DNA of 64,000 nt, taken from positions 174,220-238,219 of the forward strand of contig JAJEFO010000123.1 in NCBI GenBank assembly GCA_022820365.1, written 5' to 3'. Below are positions 26,046 to 34,813 of the stretch, one piece after another. A program made the translations under genes and the position numbers. The stretch's first letter is position 1, and every line of letters starts with the position of its first letter. The notes below the pieces were generated by a model, which had not been told where the DNA came from, searched no databases, and was given only the letters and a program-made list of their open reading frames with translations. The stretch comes from Silicimonas sp. GTDB lineage: Bacteria; Pseudomonadota; Alphaproteobacteria; Rhodobacterales; Rhodobacteraceae.

Positions 26046-26663
26046 TTATGGCGCGTTCCAGTCCACGTCATCGGCGGGTTCAACGACCAGGCGTCCGTCC
26101 GGAAACGGGCGCAACAGGTTGCGCGCAAGGGGTTCCTCCCCGTGCAGCCAAGTCTCCAGCGTGTCCGCCGCTATCAGCACGCCCATCCGGTGATGGACGT
26201 CGCGTACATCCGCAGACGGCTCGCAGGTCACGGTCGCGACCTGGTGCACGGTCCGACCGCCGGGCGCTTCCCAGACATCCGTGATCGCCGCGAAGAGGAG
26301 CAGCTCGCCCGATTTCGGGCGGATGCGCCAAGCCTTCTTGCGGCGTGCCGTGCCGGTCCACTCGTACCAGCCGTCGGCGGGCACCACGGCTCGCCCGACT
26401 CCTTCGAACGCGGTCTTGTCAAACACCGTTTCGCTCCGAGCATTGATGATCGTTTCCAGTACCGGACGACCACGCGCGTTTACGCGACCTACGGGAATCA
26501 TCCCCCATCGCATCCGTTCGAAGCGGTGCCCGGGAGTGCACGCGATCACGTCCTCGCCAGGAGAGATGTTGCGGCGCGGAGGTTCGTTTTTCGGGACATC
26601 TTCGATGCCGAGGGCCAACGCGACTTCCGTCAGCGGCCTCTCCAGAAACATGCGTCCAGGCAT
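26046..26663 (-). CDS. SRAP domain (YedK/HMCES-like) protein lacking catalytic Cys2
   Basis: SRAP proteins protect abasic sites in single-stranded DNA by forming a covalent bond through Cys2 after Met removal. This 205-residue copy has the fold hallmarks: RRNISPGE, RWGMIP, INARSET with Asn74, PADGWYEW with Glu101, and DVHHRM with His157/158. However, it begins MPGR where the family has MCGR, so residue 2 is Pro. The ATG at 26663 has GAGGG 6 bp upstream, and no alternative start yields a Cys2. It may be a non-crosslinking paralogue with a different role, or a reader that binds without covalent capture. Confidence 0.85.
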   Translation of the reverse strand: MPGRMFLERPLTEVALALGIEDVPKNEPPRRNISPGEDVIACTPGHRFERMRWGMIPVGRVNARGRPVLETIINARSETVFDKTAFEGVGRAVVPADGWYEWTGTARRKKAWRIRPKSGELLLFAAITDVWEAPGGRTVHQVATVTCEPSADVRDVHHRMGVLIAADTLETWLHGEEPLARNLLRPFPDGRLVVEPADDVDWNAP

Positions 26664-26959
26664 CGCACCCTCGAAATCGTTGCGGCCGCCGACCCAGAAT
26701 ACCCGATTCGCGCCTGTACCTTCACGACGACAGCCGACCGGAATCTGCGCGACATTTTCTGCTCCGGCAAGATCTTTCGCAGAGCGCACCGGAAAGTGCC
26801 GAATCTCGCGCAATTGGTGTCGCCTCTGCCCTGTGCGAATCAAGCAAGTGCCATTAATGGTTCTGCAGCCGTACGTGGGCGGGCAAGCACCCTGCCCGTT
26901 CGGACGGCGGTCCCCGTCCCGCCGGACCGGGAAACAAGAACCAGAACCTGGAGACGATG

Positions 26960-27958
26960 ATGTCCAAAATCTCACTAGCCTGCTCAGCGGCTTTCCTTGC
27001 GTCGTCCGGAGTCGCCTTTGCGGGCAGCCACTTAACCGAAGTCAGCTTCGGCACCAACTGGGTTGCCCAAGCCGAGCATGGCGGCTTCTACCAAGCCGTT
27101 GCAGACGGCACCTATGAAGAGTGCGGGCTCAAGGTCACGATCGTGCCGGGAGGGCCACAGATCAACAACCGAGCGCTGATGCTTGCGGGCAGGATCGACT
27201 TTCACATGGGCGGCGATCTCTTGCAGGCGTTCGCGGCAGCAGAGGAAAACGTGCCTGTGGTTGCGGTTGCGGCCATCTTCCAGAAGCATCCGCAAGTCAT
27301 CCTTGCCCATCCCGGCGAGGCCGAAAGCTGGGACGATCTCAAGAATCTCACGCTCCTGATCGGCGACAACGGGTTTCAAAGCTACTACCAGTGGATGATG
27401 GCGGCCCACGGTTTCACCGCTGAGCAGCGCGAGCCCTATACCTTCAATCCGGCACCGTTTCTGGCCGACAAACGCAAGGGAATGCAGGGCTACCTCTCGT
27501 CCGAACCGTACCTTGTCGAAAAGACGGGCGGCTTCGCACCGAACGTGTTCCTGATTGCGGACGCGGGCTATTCCACATACGCCACGACCATCGAAACCAT
27601 GGCCCGCGACATCGCCGAACGGCCGGAAGTGGTGCAGTGCTTCGTCGATGGCTCCATCAAGGGGTGGTACTCGTATCTCTACGGCGACGCGTCCGCAGCG
27701 AATGCACTGATCCAGGAAGCGAATCCCGAAATGTCGTCGGACAAGATCGCATATGCCATCGCAAAGATGAAGGAGCACGGCATCGTGGATTCAGGCGATT
27801 CCGAGACAATGGGAATTGGAGTCATCACGGATGCCAAGGTCGGGGACTTCTTCAACAAGATGGTCACCGCCGGCGTGATTGACGGTGACGTTGACTGGCC
27901 AGCTGCATATGACACGAGCTTCACGGGCAAGGGTGTCGGCATCGACCTGAAAAAGTGA
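26960..27958 (+). CDS. ABC transporter substrate-binding protein, NitT/TauT (NMT1/ThiY-like)
   Basis: Periplasmic receptor of a three-gene importer. The 332-residue protein has a signal peptide ending near VAFA-GS. A NMT1-like core follows: NWVAQAEHGGFYQA, IVPGGPQINNRALMLAGRIDF, and LLIGDNGFQSYY. The start is at the second of two adjacent ATGs (26957 or 26960), because GGAG at 26950-26953 is 6 bp before the second but only 3 bp before the first. Pyrimidine precursors (HMP), riboflavin, nitrate, taurine and sulfonates are all ligands in this superfamily; I cannot choose. The ATPase gene follows 19 bp downstream. Confidence 0.88.
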   Translation: MSKISLACSAAFLASSGVAFAGSHLTEVSFGTNWVAQAEHGGFYQAVADGTYEECGLKVTIVPGGPQINNRALMLAGRIDFHMGGDLLQAFAAAEENVPVVAVAAIFQKHPQVILAHPGEAESWDDLKNLTLLIGDNGFQSYYQWMMAAHGFTAEQREPYTFNPAPFLADKRKGMQGYLSSEPYLVEKTGGFAPNVFLIADAGYSTYATTIETMARDIAERPEVVQCFVDGSIKGWYSYLYGDASAANALIQEANPEMSSDKIAYAIAKMKEHGIVDSGDSETMGIGVITDAKVGDFFNKMVTAGVIDGDVDWPAAYDTSFTGKGVGIDLKK

Positions 27959-27977
27959 CCTTGATGCGGAGAGGCAC

Positions 27978-28751
27978 ATGACAGCGAGGCACGGGCGCAA
28001 GCCCATCCTGACCATGTACCGCATCGAGAAGACTTTCGGCGGCGAGACCGTGGCGCTGAAGGACCTGAACCTGACCGTGAACGGCGGTGACTTCCTGTCG
28101 CTGCTCGGCCCTTCGGGCTGCGGCAAGTCAACGGCCCTCAGGCTGATTGCCGGGCTCATTCACCCGACCAGCGGTCGGCTCGAATGGAGCGGCGAACGGG
28201 GCGTCGGCGATCTGGGCATCGTGTTCCAGGAACCGACGCTCATGCCCTGGCTGACCGTCTCCCAGAATGTCTGGCTTCCGTATCGCCTTCGCGGAACGAG
28301 CTTCGCGGAGGCGCGGCACGACATCGAATCCGCGCTCGAGCTCGTGGGTCTCTCGGAATTCAGCGACGCGCACCCGCGCGAACTTTCCGGCGGCATGAAA
28401 ATGCGAGTCTCCATTGCCCGCGCCATGGTCACGCGACCCCGGCTGATCCTGCTGGACGAGCCATTCGCCGCACTCGACGAGATCACCCGCTTCAAGCTGA
28501 ACAACGACCTGCTGGAGATGAAGGCCGCATTGGGCTGCACGGTGATTTTCGTCACCCATTCGGTTTTTGAAAGCGTCTTCCTTTCGGACCGCGTCATCGT
28601 CATGGCCGCGCGGCCCGGACGGGTGATCAGCGAACTCGGCATAGACACGCCCTATCCCCGCCACGCCGACTTCCGCACCTCGAACGAATATGCGTCCCAC
28701 ACAAGGGACGTGTCGAATGCGTTGGGAGAGGCCATGGGAGTTGCTGCATGA
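27978..28751 (+). CDS. ABC transporter ATP-binding protein, NitT/TauT type
   Basis: Cytoplasmic ATPase of the importer, 257 residues. Motifs: Walker A GPSGCGKST, Q-loop FQEPTLMPWLTV, signature LSGGMKMRVSIARA, Walker B LILLDEPFAALDE, and switch His in FVTHSVFES. The N-terminus MTARHGRKPIL has GGAGAGG upstream. Its stop overlaps the permease start (ATGA). The motif set and length match SsuB/TauB/ThiZ-like ATPases. Confidence 0.93.
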   Translation: MTARHGRKPILTMYRIEKTFGGETVALKDLNLTVNGGDFLSLLGPSGCGKSTALRLIAGLIHPTSGRLEWSGERGVGDLGIVFQEPTLMPWLTVSQNVWLPYRLRGTSFAEARHDIESALELVGLSEFSDAHPRELSGGMKMRVSIARAMVTRPRLILLDEPFAALDEITRFKLNNDLLEMKAALGCTVIFVTHSVFESVFLSDRVIVMAARPGRVISELGIDTPYPRHADFRTSNEYASHTRDVSNALGEAMGVAA

Positions 28752-29599
28752 GCCCGTCCGAAGACGCAGTTCCGACCCTGGACAAGGAAGAGGAAATCCG
28801 GGCAAGACGCGACCGGATCAACCGCGTTGCCAAGTGGACGCTTCCAAGCCTCGTCATGGTGCTCAGCCTGCTCGCCTGGCATCTCTACGTGACGCTGAAT
28901 GACGTTCCCCACTACGTGCTGCCGGGGCCGGTTCCTGTCGGCAATTCGATCATTGAGGACTGGGCATTGCTCTGGCCCGCGATGCTGACCACTTCGCGCC
29001 TGACGATCCTCGCTCTCTTCCTCGCCGTGACGGGCGGCGTTGCCCTTGCAGTGGCCTTCACCCAGTCACGTTGGGCGGAGATGAGCTTCTTTCCCTATGC
29101 CGTAATCCTTCAGGTTACGCCCGTTGTCGCCATCGCCCCCCTGCTGCAGATCTACGTGGACAGCGCCTTCGTCGCGGCGCTGCTCTGCGCCTGGATCGTG
29201 GCCTTCTTCCCGATCCTCTCCAACACGACAACGGGCCTCAAGTCCGCCGACCACAACCTGCATGACCTGTTCACGATCTACGGTGCCACGCGTTGGCAAA
29301 GACTCCGTTACCTGGCCGCACCGTCCGCGTTGCCCTACTTCCTCGGCGGGCTCAGGATTGCCGGAGGACTGGCCCTCATTGGCGCAGTGGTTGCCGAGTT
29401 TGTCATCGGCCGCGCCGGCACCGGGCTTGGACTCGCGTCGACACTGCTCGAAGCGTCATACCGCTTCAACTTCGGACGCCTCTATGCAGCGCTGATCCTG
29501 ATCTCGATCCTTGGCATCGGAATTTTCGCGATCACCTCGCTGATCAGCCACCTGATGCTTCGCAAATGGCACGAGAGCGCATTGACTCGCGAAATGTGA
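28748..29599 (+). CDS. ABC transporter permease, NitT/TauT type
   Basis: Membrane subunit of the importer, 283 residues. A charged N-terminus (about 25 residues) is followed by six hydrophobic segments of the BPD_transp_1 fold. The EAA loop that contacts the ATPase is in the YGATRWQRLRYLAAPSALPYF stretch near residue 178. The C-terminus is short and basic. The start is inside the ATPase stop. Homologues include SsuC, TauC and ThiX; the substrate is unassigned. Confidence 0.92.
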   Translation: MSPSEDAVPTLDKEEEIRARRDRINRVAKWTLPSLVMVLSLLAWHLYVTLNDVPHYVLPGPVPVGNSIIEDWALLWPAMLTTSRLTILALFLAVTGGVALAVAFTQSRWAEMSFFPYAVILQVTPVVAIAPLLQIYVDSAFVAALLCAWIVAFFPILSNTTTGLKSADHNLHDLFTIYGATRWQRLRYLAAPSALPYFLGGLRIAGGLALIGAVVAEFVIGRAGTGLGLASTLLEASYRFNFGRLYAALILISILGIGIFAITSLISHLMLRKWHESALTREM

Positions 29600-29782
29600 C
29601 CGCCGCCCCATCCTGCAAGACATGCCATCCCGGCACGTTCAGCCGTCATGCCGGATGCCGACATCATCGAGCAAGTTACGCCGGGCAGATCGTCACGCCG
29701 CACCTGCATCTGATTGACATGGACCAGCCGCTCGCATGATCTCTTGGGGATGCATGGGCAAGTGGTCCCGGAGGAGAACGAC

Positions 29783-30589
29783 ATGAAGAACGCACTCAAG
29801 GAAGTCTGGGGCCGCGGCACGCCGGTCCTGAACGGATGGTGCTCGATCGGCAGCCCTTTCACTGCAGAAATCATGGCTGCGCAGGGTTTCGACTCGCTCA
29901 CGGTAGACGGGCAGCACGGGGCACTTGGCTATTCGGAGGCGCTGACGATGCTCCAGGCCATGCGGGCGTCACGCAAGACGCTCCTGGCACGAGTGCCCTG
30001 GCGCGAGCCGGGCATCATCATGAAGTACCTTGATGCGGGTGCGATGGGCATCATCTGCCCGATGATCAGTTCGCGCGAAGAAGCGACCGAGTTCGTGAGC
30101 TTTCTCAGATACCCGCCCAAGGGGCAGCGAAGCTTCGGTCCAACCCGAGCCGCATTCGCCTTCCAAGGCTACTCGATAGAATCCGCAAACGAGGAAATCC
30201 TTGCAATCGCCATGATAGAAACCGCCGACGGCGTCAGGAATCTCAAGGAGATCGCCGCAACGCCCGGGCTCGACGGGCTGTATGTCGGACCGATTGACCT
30301 GACGCTCGGCGTCTCTGGCGGCCGCCTACCGCCCGGCTTCGACCGGGAGGAGCCCGAAATGATCGACGTGCAGAAGAGGATTGCCGAAGCAGCGAAGAGT
30401 GCCGGCATCCACGCAGCGCTTCACTGCGGATCGCCCGAATATGCGATGCGCGGGATCGAGTGGGGGTACGACATGGTCACCATCCTGGGCGACGTGCGGT
30501 ACCTTGCATCCGCGGCCAGCGCATCGGTCGACGCCTTCCGCAGGTTGAGCGGCACCGCCGCCTCGGGAGGCGACTTGGGCGCATATTGA
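29783..30589 (+). CDS. HpcH/HpaI-family aldolase (class II, pyruvate-dependent type)
   Basis: Metal-dependent aldolase that cleaves a 2-keto-3-deoxy (4-hydroxy-2-oxo) acid to pyruvate and an aldehyde. The 268 residues include WCSIGSPFTAEIMAAQGFDSL, the catalytic His in VDGQHGALGY, RVPW, the metal-site Glu in MIETADGV, and YVGPIDLTLG with the metal Asp. ATG 29783 has a strong GGAGGAG. It is 184 bp after the ABC permease and on the same strand, so it could be read with the importer, but the gap allows its own promoter. The substrate is not identifiable. Confidence 0.88.
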   Translation: MKNALKEVWGRGTPVLNGWCSIGSPFTAEIMAAQGFDSLTVDGQHGALGYSEALTMLQAMRASRKTLLARVPWREPGIIMKYLDAGAMGIICPMISSREEATEFVSFLRYPPKGQRSFGPTRAAFAFQGYSIESANEEILAIAMIETADGVRNLKEIAATPGLDGLYVGPIDLTLGVSGGRLPPGFDREEPEMIDVQKRIAEAAKSAGIHAALHCGSPEYAMRGIEWGYDMVTILGDVRYLASAASASVDAFRRLSGTAASGGDLGAY

Positions 30590-30759
30590 TTTAACGGAAT
30601 GCATTCTTGCCGTCAGCCCAGGTTCCGAATCCCGCCTTGCCGAGTTCGGGTTGCCACATTCGTGATGGCGCCTCGATCGGTCGCAGGAGAAAGCAGCTTA
30701 CGGCCTGAGAATTGACTCATGTTCAATCGACCGAGCGCATTGGCGACCGTGCAAGGGTA

Positions 30760-31159
30760 GGTACGTCGAGCGCCGCGAGGCGCGAGCGCTGTCCCTCGGA
30801 ATCGAGCTTCATGCCGCGGCAAAGTCCGGAGAGACCGGGCGAATTGCCCTGCTGCTCAGGCACGGCGCCGATGTCGAAGCGCGCATGCCGAACGGCTGGA
30901 CTCCGCTGCACACGGCCGCGCGGCGCGGCCGGTCCACTGCAGTCGAGGCTCTCGTCAAGGCCAGCGCGGATCCGAAGGCGCGGTGACGCCGCTGCACCTG
31001 GCCGCGATCACGGCGGATCCCGATTCGATCGACGCGCTGCTCCAGTCCGGGACAGACACGTCCGCGAAGGATGCGGAAGGTCTCGTCCCGATCGACATTC
31101 TGCCGAGGTGCGTTCACGGGCGCGTTCGCAAATCCTGCAGGCCGGGAGCCGGAGAATGA
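30760..31159 (+). pseudogene. Ankyrin-repeat gene relic, copy 1 (frameshifted)
   Basis: Reading in one frame gives RREARALSLGIELHAAAKSGE, RIALLLRHGADVEAR, NGWTPLHTAARRG and ALVKASADPKAR, three ankyrin repeat units, then TGA at 30984. The next frame continues VTPLHLAAITADPDSIDALLQSG and KDAEGLVPID up to TGA at 31157. A small deletion near 30980 explains the break. No start codon is seen at the 5' end. It closely resembles the copy at 32165-32530, so these are paralogues in decay. Confidence 0.75.
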
Positions 31160-31378
31160 GCGCCGCGACATCGTTTAGCTGTGTCGGAAGGACACATTCG
31201 CGGACGAGCGCCCTGCCCCCGCGCATCACCGCTCCGACACGCGATTCAGAATCCATGGAAGGAGACCAGATGTGCAAGCGGAAAGTATGAGCAAGAACCA
31301 CCGACGAGGGCGACACGACGCATCACGAACCGGATTCGAAGGCATCCACGGCCCTGGACCGCACCGTAGCGTTGCCGG

Positions 31379-31771
31379 TCACCAAATCCGGTTCAGGCCT
31401 GGCTCAGGGAAACTGTCGAACACGGTGTCTGCAGACACCAAGGCCAGCCCGCCGAGCACTGCTGTCGCGGCCAGCATCCGGTCAAACGGGTCGCGGTGGG
31501 GCCATTCATGCGCACCCGCGTACAGGGCTGCCTCCAGGGTCAACGTTGCAGTGAGCCCGCCCTGTTCCGCCAAAGTGTCAGGCAAGCTGTCCAGACGGTC
31601 CGCCATATCGGGCCACTTTCCGATGCGCACCTTCTGGCTAATCTCGAACAGGCTGGCCGGGCTGACGAATACCGCATCCGCGCCGGCGATGGCCTGCTTG
31701 GCGTCTCGGCTCAGCAACGGGTCGTCAAGAAAGCTCCAGACCCACGCATGCGTGTCCAGAAGAACCTGCAC
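31379..31771 (-). CDS. PIN-domain toxin (VapC-like) of a Phd/PIN toxin-antitoxin pair
   Basis: Predicted ribonuclease toxin. The 130-residue PIN domain has the acidic metal-binding residues in LLDTHAWVW, LFEISQK, HRDPFDRMLAATA and SADTVFD, the arrangement of COG3744-type PIN proteins. It begins at GTG 31771 immediately after the antitoxin stop (TGAGTG), which is typical of coupled toxin-antitoxin genes. The RNA target is unknown. It sits between two ankyrin relics, in a region that looks like an accessory insertion. Confidence 0.9.
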   Translation of the reverse strand: MQVLLDTHAWVWSFLDDPLLSRDAKQAIAGADAVFVSPASLFEISQKVRIGKWPDMADRLDSLPDTLAEQGGLTATLTLEAALYAGAHEWPHRDPFDRMLAATAVLGGLALVSADTVFDSFPEPGLNRIW

Positions 31772-32008
31772 TCACCGGCCTTCCCACGCACGCAGTTCAT
31801 CCTCGCTCATCGGTTCGAGGAAATCCGGCGGCGTGCCGACCTTGCCCTTCAGGACACCGAAGCGGAACCCGGACTGCGGCAGCGGCACCAGGCGCACGAC
31901 CGGCTTCTTGCCCCTCGCAATCACCACTTCCTCTCCGCGCAGCGCGGCTTCGATCAGCTTGGACAGCTGGCTCTTGGCAGTGTGGACGGAATGGACTGAA
32001 GGCTGCAT
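31772..32008 (-). CDS. Phd/YefM-family antitoxin
   Basis: A 78-residue antitoxin that should block the adjacent PIN toxin and repress the operon. The N-terminal DNA-binding part has SVHTAKSQLSKLIEAAL, followed by EEVVIARGKKPVVRLVP, the Phd/YefM core, and a flexible C-terminus that would wrap the toxin (LEPMSEDELRAWEG). ATG 32008 is chosen over a GTG two codons upstream. Palindromes directly upstream (32013-32037) fit autoregulation. Confidence 0.9.
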   Translation of the reverse strand: MQPSVHSVHTAKSQLSKLIEAALRGEEVVIARGKKPVVRLVPLPQSGFRFGVLKGKVGTPPDFLEPMSEDELRAWEGR

Positions 32009-32012
32009 CGCC

Positions 32013-32037
32013 ACTACGTAGTTAGCTAAGTTGGCTA
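32013..32037. promoter_or_regulatory. Nested palindromes upstream of the Phd-PIN operon (candidate operator)
   Basis: ACTACGTAGT (32013-32022) is a perfect palindrome. It is followed by TTAGCTAA (32022-32029), also perfect, and by TAGCTAA-G-TTGGCTA (32023-32037), a 7-bp inverted repeat with one mismatch. These lie 5 to 30 bp upstream of the antitoxin start, where Phd-type repressors bind. Confidence 0.55.
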
Positions 32038-32164
32038 TGTCAATCCCCCCGATATTGACGAAACCCCGTGCACGGACAGAACGAGATCAACGCTGAGAAG
32101 GACGCAGTCACAAGCCTGGGAGACCGACCATGGAAGAAATGCCGCTGACAGAGCAGAGACCATC

Positions 32165-32530
32165 ATGAGCGACCTCGAACACGACGCGCCCGGCGCAATC
32201 CGAGAGCGCATCAAGCGCCACGAGGCACGGGCGCTCTCCCTCGGGATCGATCTGCATGCCGCAGCGAGTTCCTGAGACGCCGCCAGGATCGCGATCCTGA
32301 TCGAGCACGGCGCAAACGTCGAGGCACGCCTGCCTGACAGGCGTCGCCCCCTCCACACGGCGGCACAGAGCGGACAGCCCGACGCTGTCAAGGCGCTCCT
32401 CGAAGCCGGTGCCGCTCCGAACCTCCCGAACAGGCACGCCATGTCCCGGACGCCCCTTCACCTCGCCGCGGTCAGCGGCGACAAAACCTCGATCACGGCA
32501 CTTCTCGGCATCATCAAGGGCAACGACTAA
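32165..32530 (+). pseudogene. Ankyrin-repeat gene, copy 2, with one in-frame TGA
   Basis: A 122-codon frame from ATG 32165 to TAA 32528 is intact except for TGA at 32273 (codon 37). It encodes MSDLEHDAPGAIRERIKRHE, ARALSLGIDLHAAASS-stop-DAARIAILIEHGANVEAR, RPLHTAAQSG, and TPLHLAAVSGDKTSITALL, four ankyrin-like units. Copy 1 has SGET where this has S-stop-D, so a single GGA-to-TGA change can explain the stop. Small ankyrin proteins bind partner proteins and are frequent in host-associated bacteria. It is probably dead or read through at low level. Confidence 0.75.
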
Positions 32531-32685
32531 CGCACGCCGATCCTGAACCCCGGAGGCGCGCTCAGAGCCTTCACCGCCAGGGTGCGCATCGGGGAGCTCG
32601 ATCTCACGCGCTCGATCCTCGGGATCTGGGAGCGTGAGCGGCAGGGACGCCAGCCCAAGGGGCCGCTCGCGCCGCGGAGGTCGTC

Positions 32686-32772
32686 ATGAGCGCCCTGGAC
32701 AGGAAAGCGCCCGGCGCAGCGCGGGAACGCCACGTTCATGAGCCGCCGCGACTCTCCCGATTCCGCACATAG
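32686..32772 (+). pseudogene. Ankyrin gene relic, copy 3 (5' fragment only)
   Basis: A 28-codon frame MSALDRKAPGAARER...PPRLS matches the first codons of copy 2 (MS-L---APGA-RER, then a region corresponding to ARALS) and stops at TAG 32770. The rest of the gene is missing. The upstream frame ending SRRSS-stop overlaps this ATG (ATGA) but has no recognisable product. Confidence 0.5.
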
Positions 32773-32874
32773 CTGGACCTGTTGGAAAGACACCGGACGC
32801 GGCGCGAACCTGTCAAGGGTTGCACTTTGCGCGTTGACCCGATCAAAGTTCTGCCACCTGAGGGGAGGCATCTG

Positions 32875-34020
32875 ATGAAACTCACCGGCAACTGGTCCTT
32901 TCCCGCGCCTGTCCGCTTTGGTGCGGGCCGAATCTCCGAAATCGGCGATGCCTGCAAAGCCGTCGGCATCAAGAGGCCTCTTCTGGTCACCGACCGCGGC
33001 CTCAAGGAGATGGAAATCACAGCGCGGGCGCTTGATCTCATTCAGGACGCGGGGCTTGGACGCGCGCTCTTTGCTGCCGTCGATCCGAATCCGAGCGAAC
33101 GCAATCTCGAGGACGGGTTGCGGCTCTACCGGGACGGCGGTTTCGACGGCATCGTGGCCTTCGGCGGCGGGTCCGGCCTTGACCTGGGCAAGACGCTCGC
33201 CTTCATGGCCGGTCAGTCACGCCAGGTCTGGGACTTCGAGGACGTTGGCGACTGGTGGACCCGGGCCGACCCCGCCGGCATCCACCCCATCGTCGCGGTG
33301 CCCACGACCGCGGGCACCGGGTCGGAAGTAGGGCGCGCCAGCGTCATCACCAACTCGGCCACGCATGAAAAGAAGATCATATTTCATCCGAAGATGCTGC
33401 CCTCCGCGGTCATATGCGATCCGGAACTCACCATCGGGCTGCCGAAGGCCATCACCGCCGGCACCGGGCTTGATGCCTTCGCCCATTGCGTTGAAGCGTT
33501 TTCGAGCCCGCACTACCATCCGCTCTGCCAGGGCATCGCGCTCGAAGGCATGCGGCTGGTGAAGGAGTACCTGCCGCGGGCGCATGACGACGGCACCGAC
33601 ATCGAGGCACGCGCGCAGATGATGAGCGCCGCCGCAATGGGCGCGAGCGCATTCCAGAAGGGACTGGGCGCGGTTCACGCGCTCTCGCATCCGATCGGTG
33701 CGCATCATGGCACGCACCACGGCACGACAAACGCCGTCTTCCTGCCCGCGGTCCTGGAATTCAATGCCGAGGCCATTCGGAATCGCTTCGACCGGGCGGC
33801 CGCGTACCTAGGAATCGACGGTGGATTCGACGGGTTCCGGACCTTCGTTGACACGCTGAACGAGCGCCTCGGCATACCGAAGACCCTGACAGAACTTGGT
33901 GTCAGAGATCCCGACATCGACCGGCTCGTGACTGACGCCCTTCGCGATCCGTCAACGGGCGGCAATCCCGTCGAGATGACGGAATCCAATACCAGGGCGC
34001 TTTACGAACAGCTGCTCTGA
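32875..34020 (+). CDS. Iron-containing alcohol dehydrogenase
   Basis: Group III Fe-dependent, NAD(P)-using alcohol or lactaldehyde-type dehydrogenase, 381 residues. Visible features: [14 protein letters not shown] for cofactor binding, [11 protein letters not shown], and the iron ligands in [10 protein letters not shown] and [19 protein letters not shown] 32875 follows a strong GAGGGGAGG; an open frame starting at 32782 adds residues without support. It stands alone between the ankyrin relics and a convergent tRNA gene. A weak stem (GCCGAC...GTCGGC, 34027-34046) follows the stop. The substrate is unknown. Confidence 0.92.
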   Translation: MKLTGNWSFPAPVRFGAGRISEIGDACKAVGIKRPLLVTDRGLKEMEITARALDLIQDAGLGRALFAAVDPNPSERNLEDGLRLYRDGGFDGIVAFGGGSGLDLGKTLAFMAGQSRQVWDFEDVGDWWTRADPAGIHPIVAVPTTAGTGSEVGRASVITNSATHEKKIIFHPKMLPSAVICDPELTIGLPKAITAGTGLDAFAHCVEAFSSPHYHPLCQGIALEGMRLVKEYLPRAHDDGTDIEARAQMMSAAAMGASAFQKGLGAVHALSHPIGAHHGTHHGTTNAVFLPAVLEFNAEAIRNRFDRAAAYLGIDGGFDGFRTFVDTLNERLGIPKTLTELGVRDPDIDRLVTDALRDPSTGGNPVEMTESNTRALYEQLL

Positions 34021-34183
34021 GCGAAGGCCGACAAGGACTGGTCGGCATCTTCCGGGACCGCGCGTGCCTGCAACACGAGATTCTCGACCGCTGCACGGCG
34101 GGACGGCTGGAGATGAACCGCACCTTCTGCAGCCATCCTGCATGCCATCCCCCTCGCTCGTCGCGGAGGTTGCATTCTGCGGC

Positions 34184-34259
<76 letters not shown>

Positions 34260-34473
34260 GCCGAAATCGCATGTGGCGGACGCAGGTTGTCTTGTCAAGC
34301 TGCTGCGCCATTGGTCCCAGGTTGCGCTTCCGGCCCGGAAGATCACTTCGTCGAGGCCTTGGGCAAATCCTGGACCGAACAATGGCCGATGCGTGCAGGC
34401 AAGCGCGTTGACAAGTTGCCAGTCGCCATCAACAAATCGGGGATCAAGACAGGATCATTCTCGGGAGGGAATC

Positions 34474-34728
34474 ATGGGAAAGAGATGCCAGAGCTGCGGC
34501 ATGCCGCTTTCCAAGGATCCCGAAGGCGGTGGCAGCGAAACCGATGGCAGCCGCAGCACCAAGTATTGCTCGATATGCTACGCAGACGGCGCCTTTCGCC
34601 ATCCGGACGTCACGGTCAAGGAATTTCAGGCGCATTGCGTTGACGGAATGTCGGCCAACGGCATGCCAAGAATCATGGCCTGGTTGCTCACGCGCGGGAT
34701 TCCGAAACTCGAAAGATGGGCAGGTTGA
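34474..34728 (+). CDS. Small zinc-ribbon protein
   Basis: An 84-residue protein with a treble-clef-like zinc ribbon: CQSCGMPL, then YCSICYADG, and the C-terminal helix region [11 protein letters not shown]. This pattern (CxSCGMPL...CxxCY) defines the putative zinc-ribbon family PF12674 as I recall it. Function is unknown. ATG 34474 has a strong GGGAGGGA. It converges on gcvP with an 85-bp gap and follows the tRNA region with no clear operon partner. Confidence 0.85.
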   Translation: MGKRCQSCGMPLSKDPEGGGSETDGSRSTKYCSICYADGAFRHPDVTVKEFQAHCVDGMSANGMPRIMAWLLTRGIPKLERWAG

Positions 34729-34813
34729 GCCCGGCCTTCTCCGGCAAAGGCATACCGTGTTCCTTCGTCGGGTGACATGACGGTGCCACCAGTCAACCTT
34801 ACTGACGTCAACA

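Noticed and set aside
26870..26900. CGGGCA/TGCCCG hairpin before the NitT/TauT-type receptor gene, considered as a riboswitch (TPP)
   Set aside because: A small hairpin alone; none of the conserved TPP core segments is present.
32531..32688. Open frame between ankyrin copies 2 and 3 ending in a TGA that overlaps the next ATG
   Set aside because: No start codon with support and no recognisable domain; likely degraded sequence.
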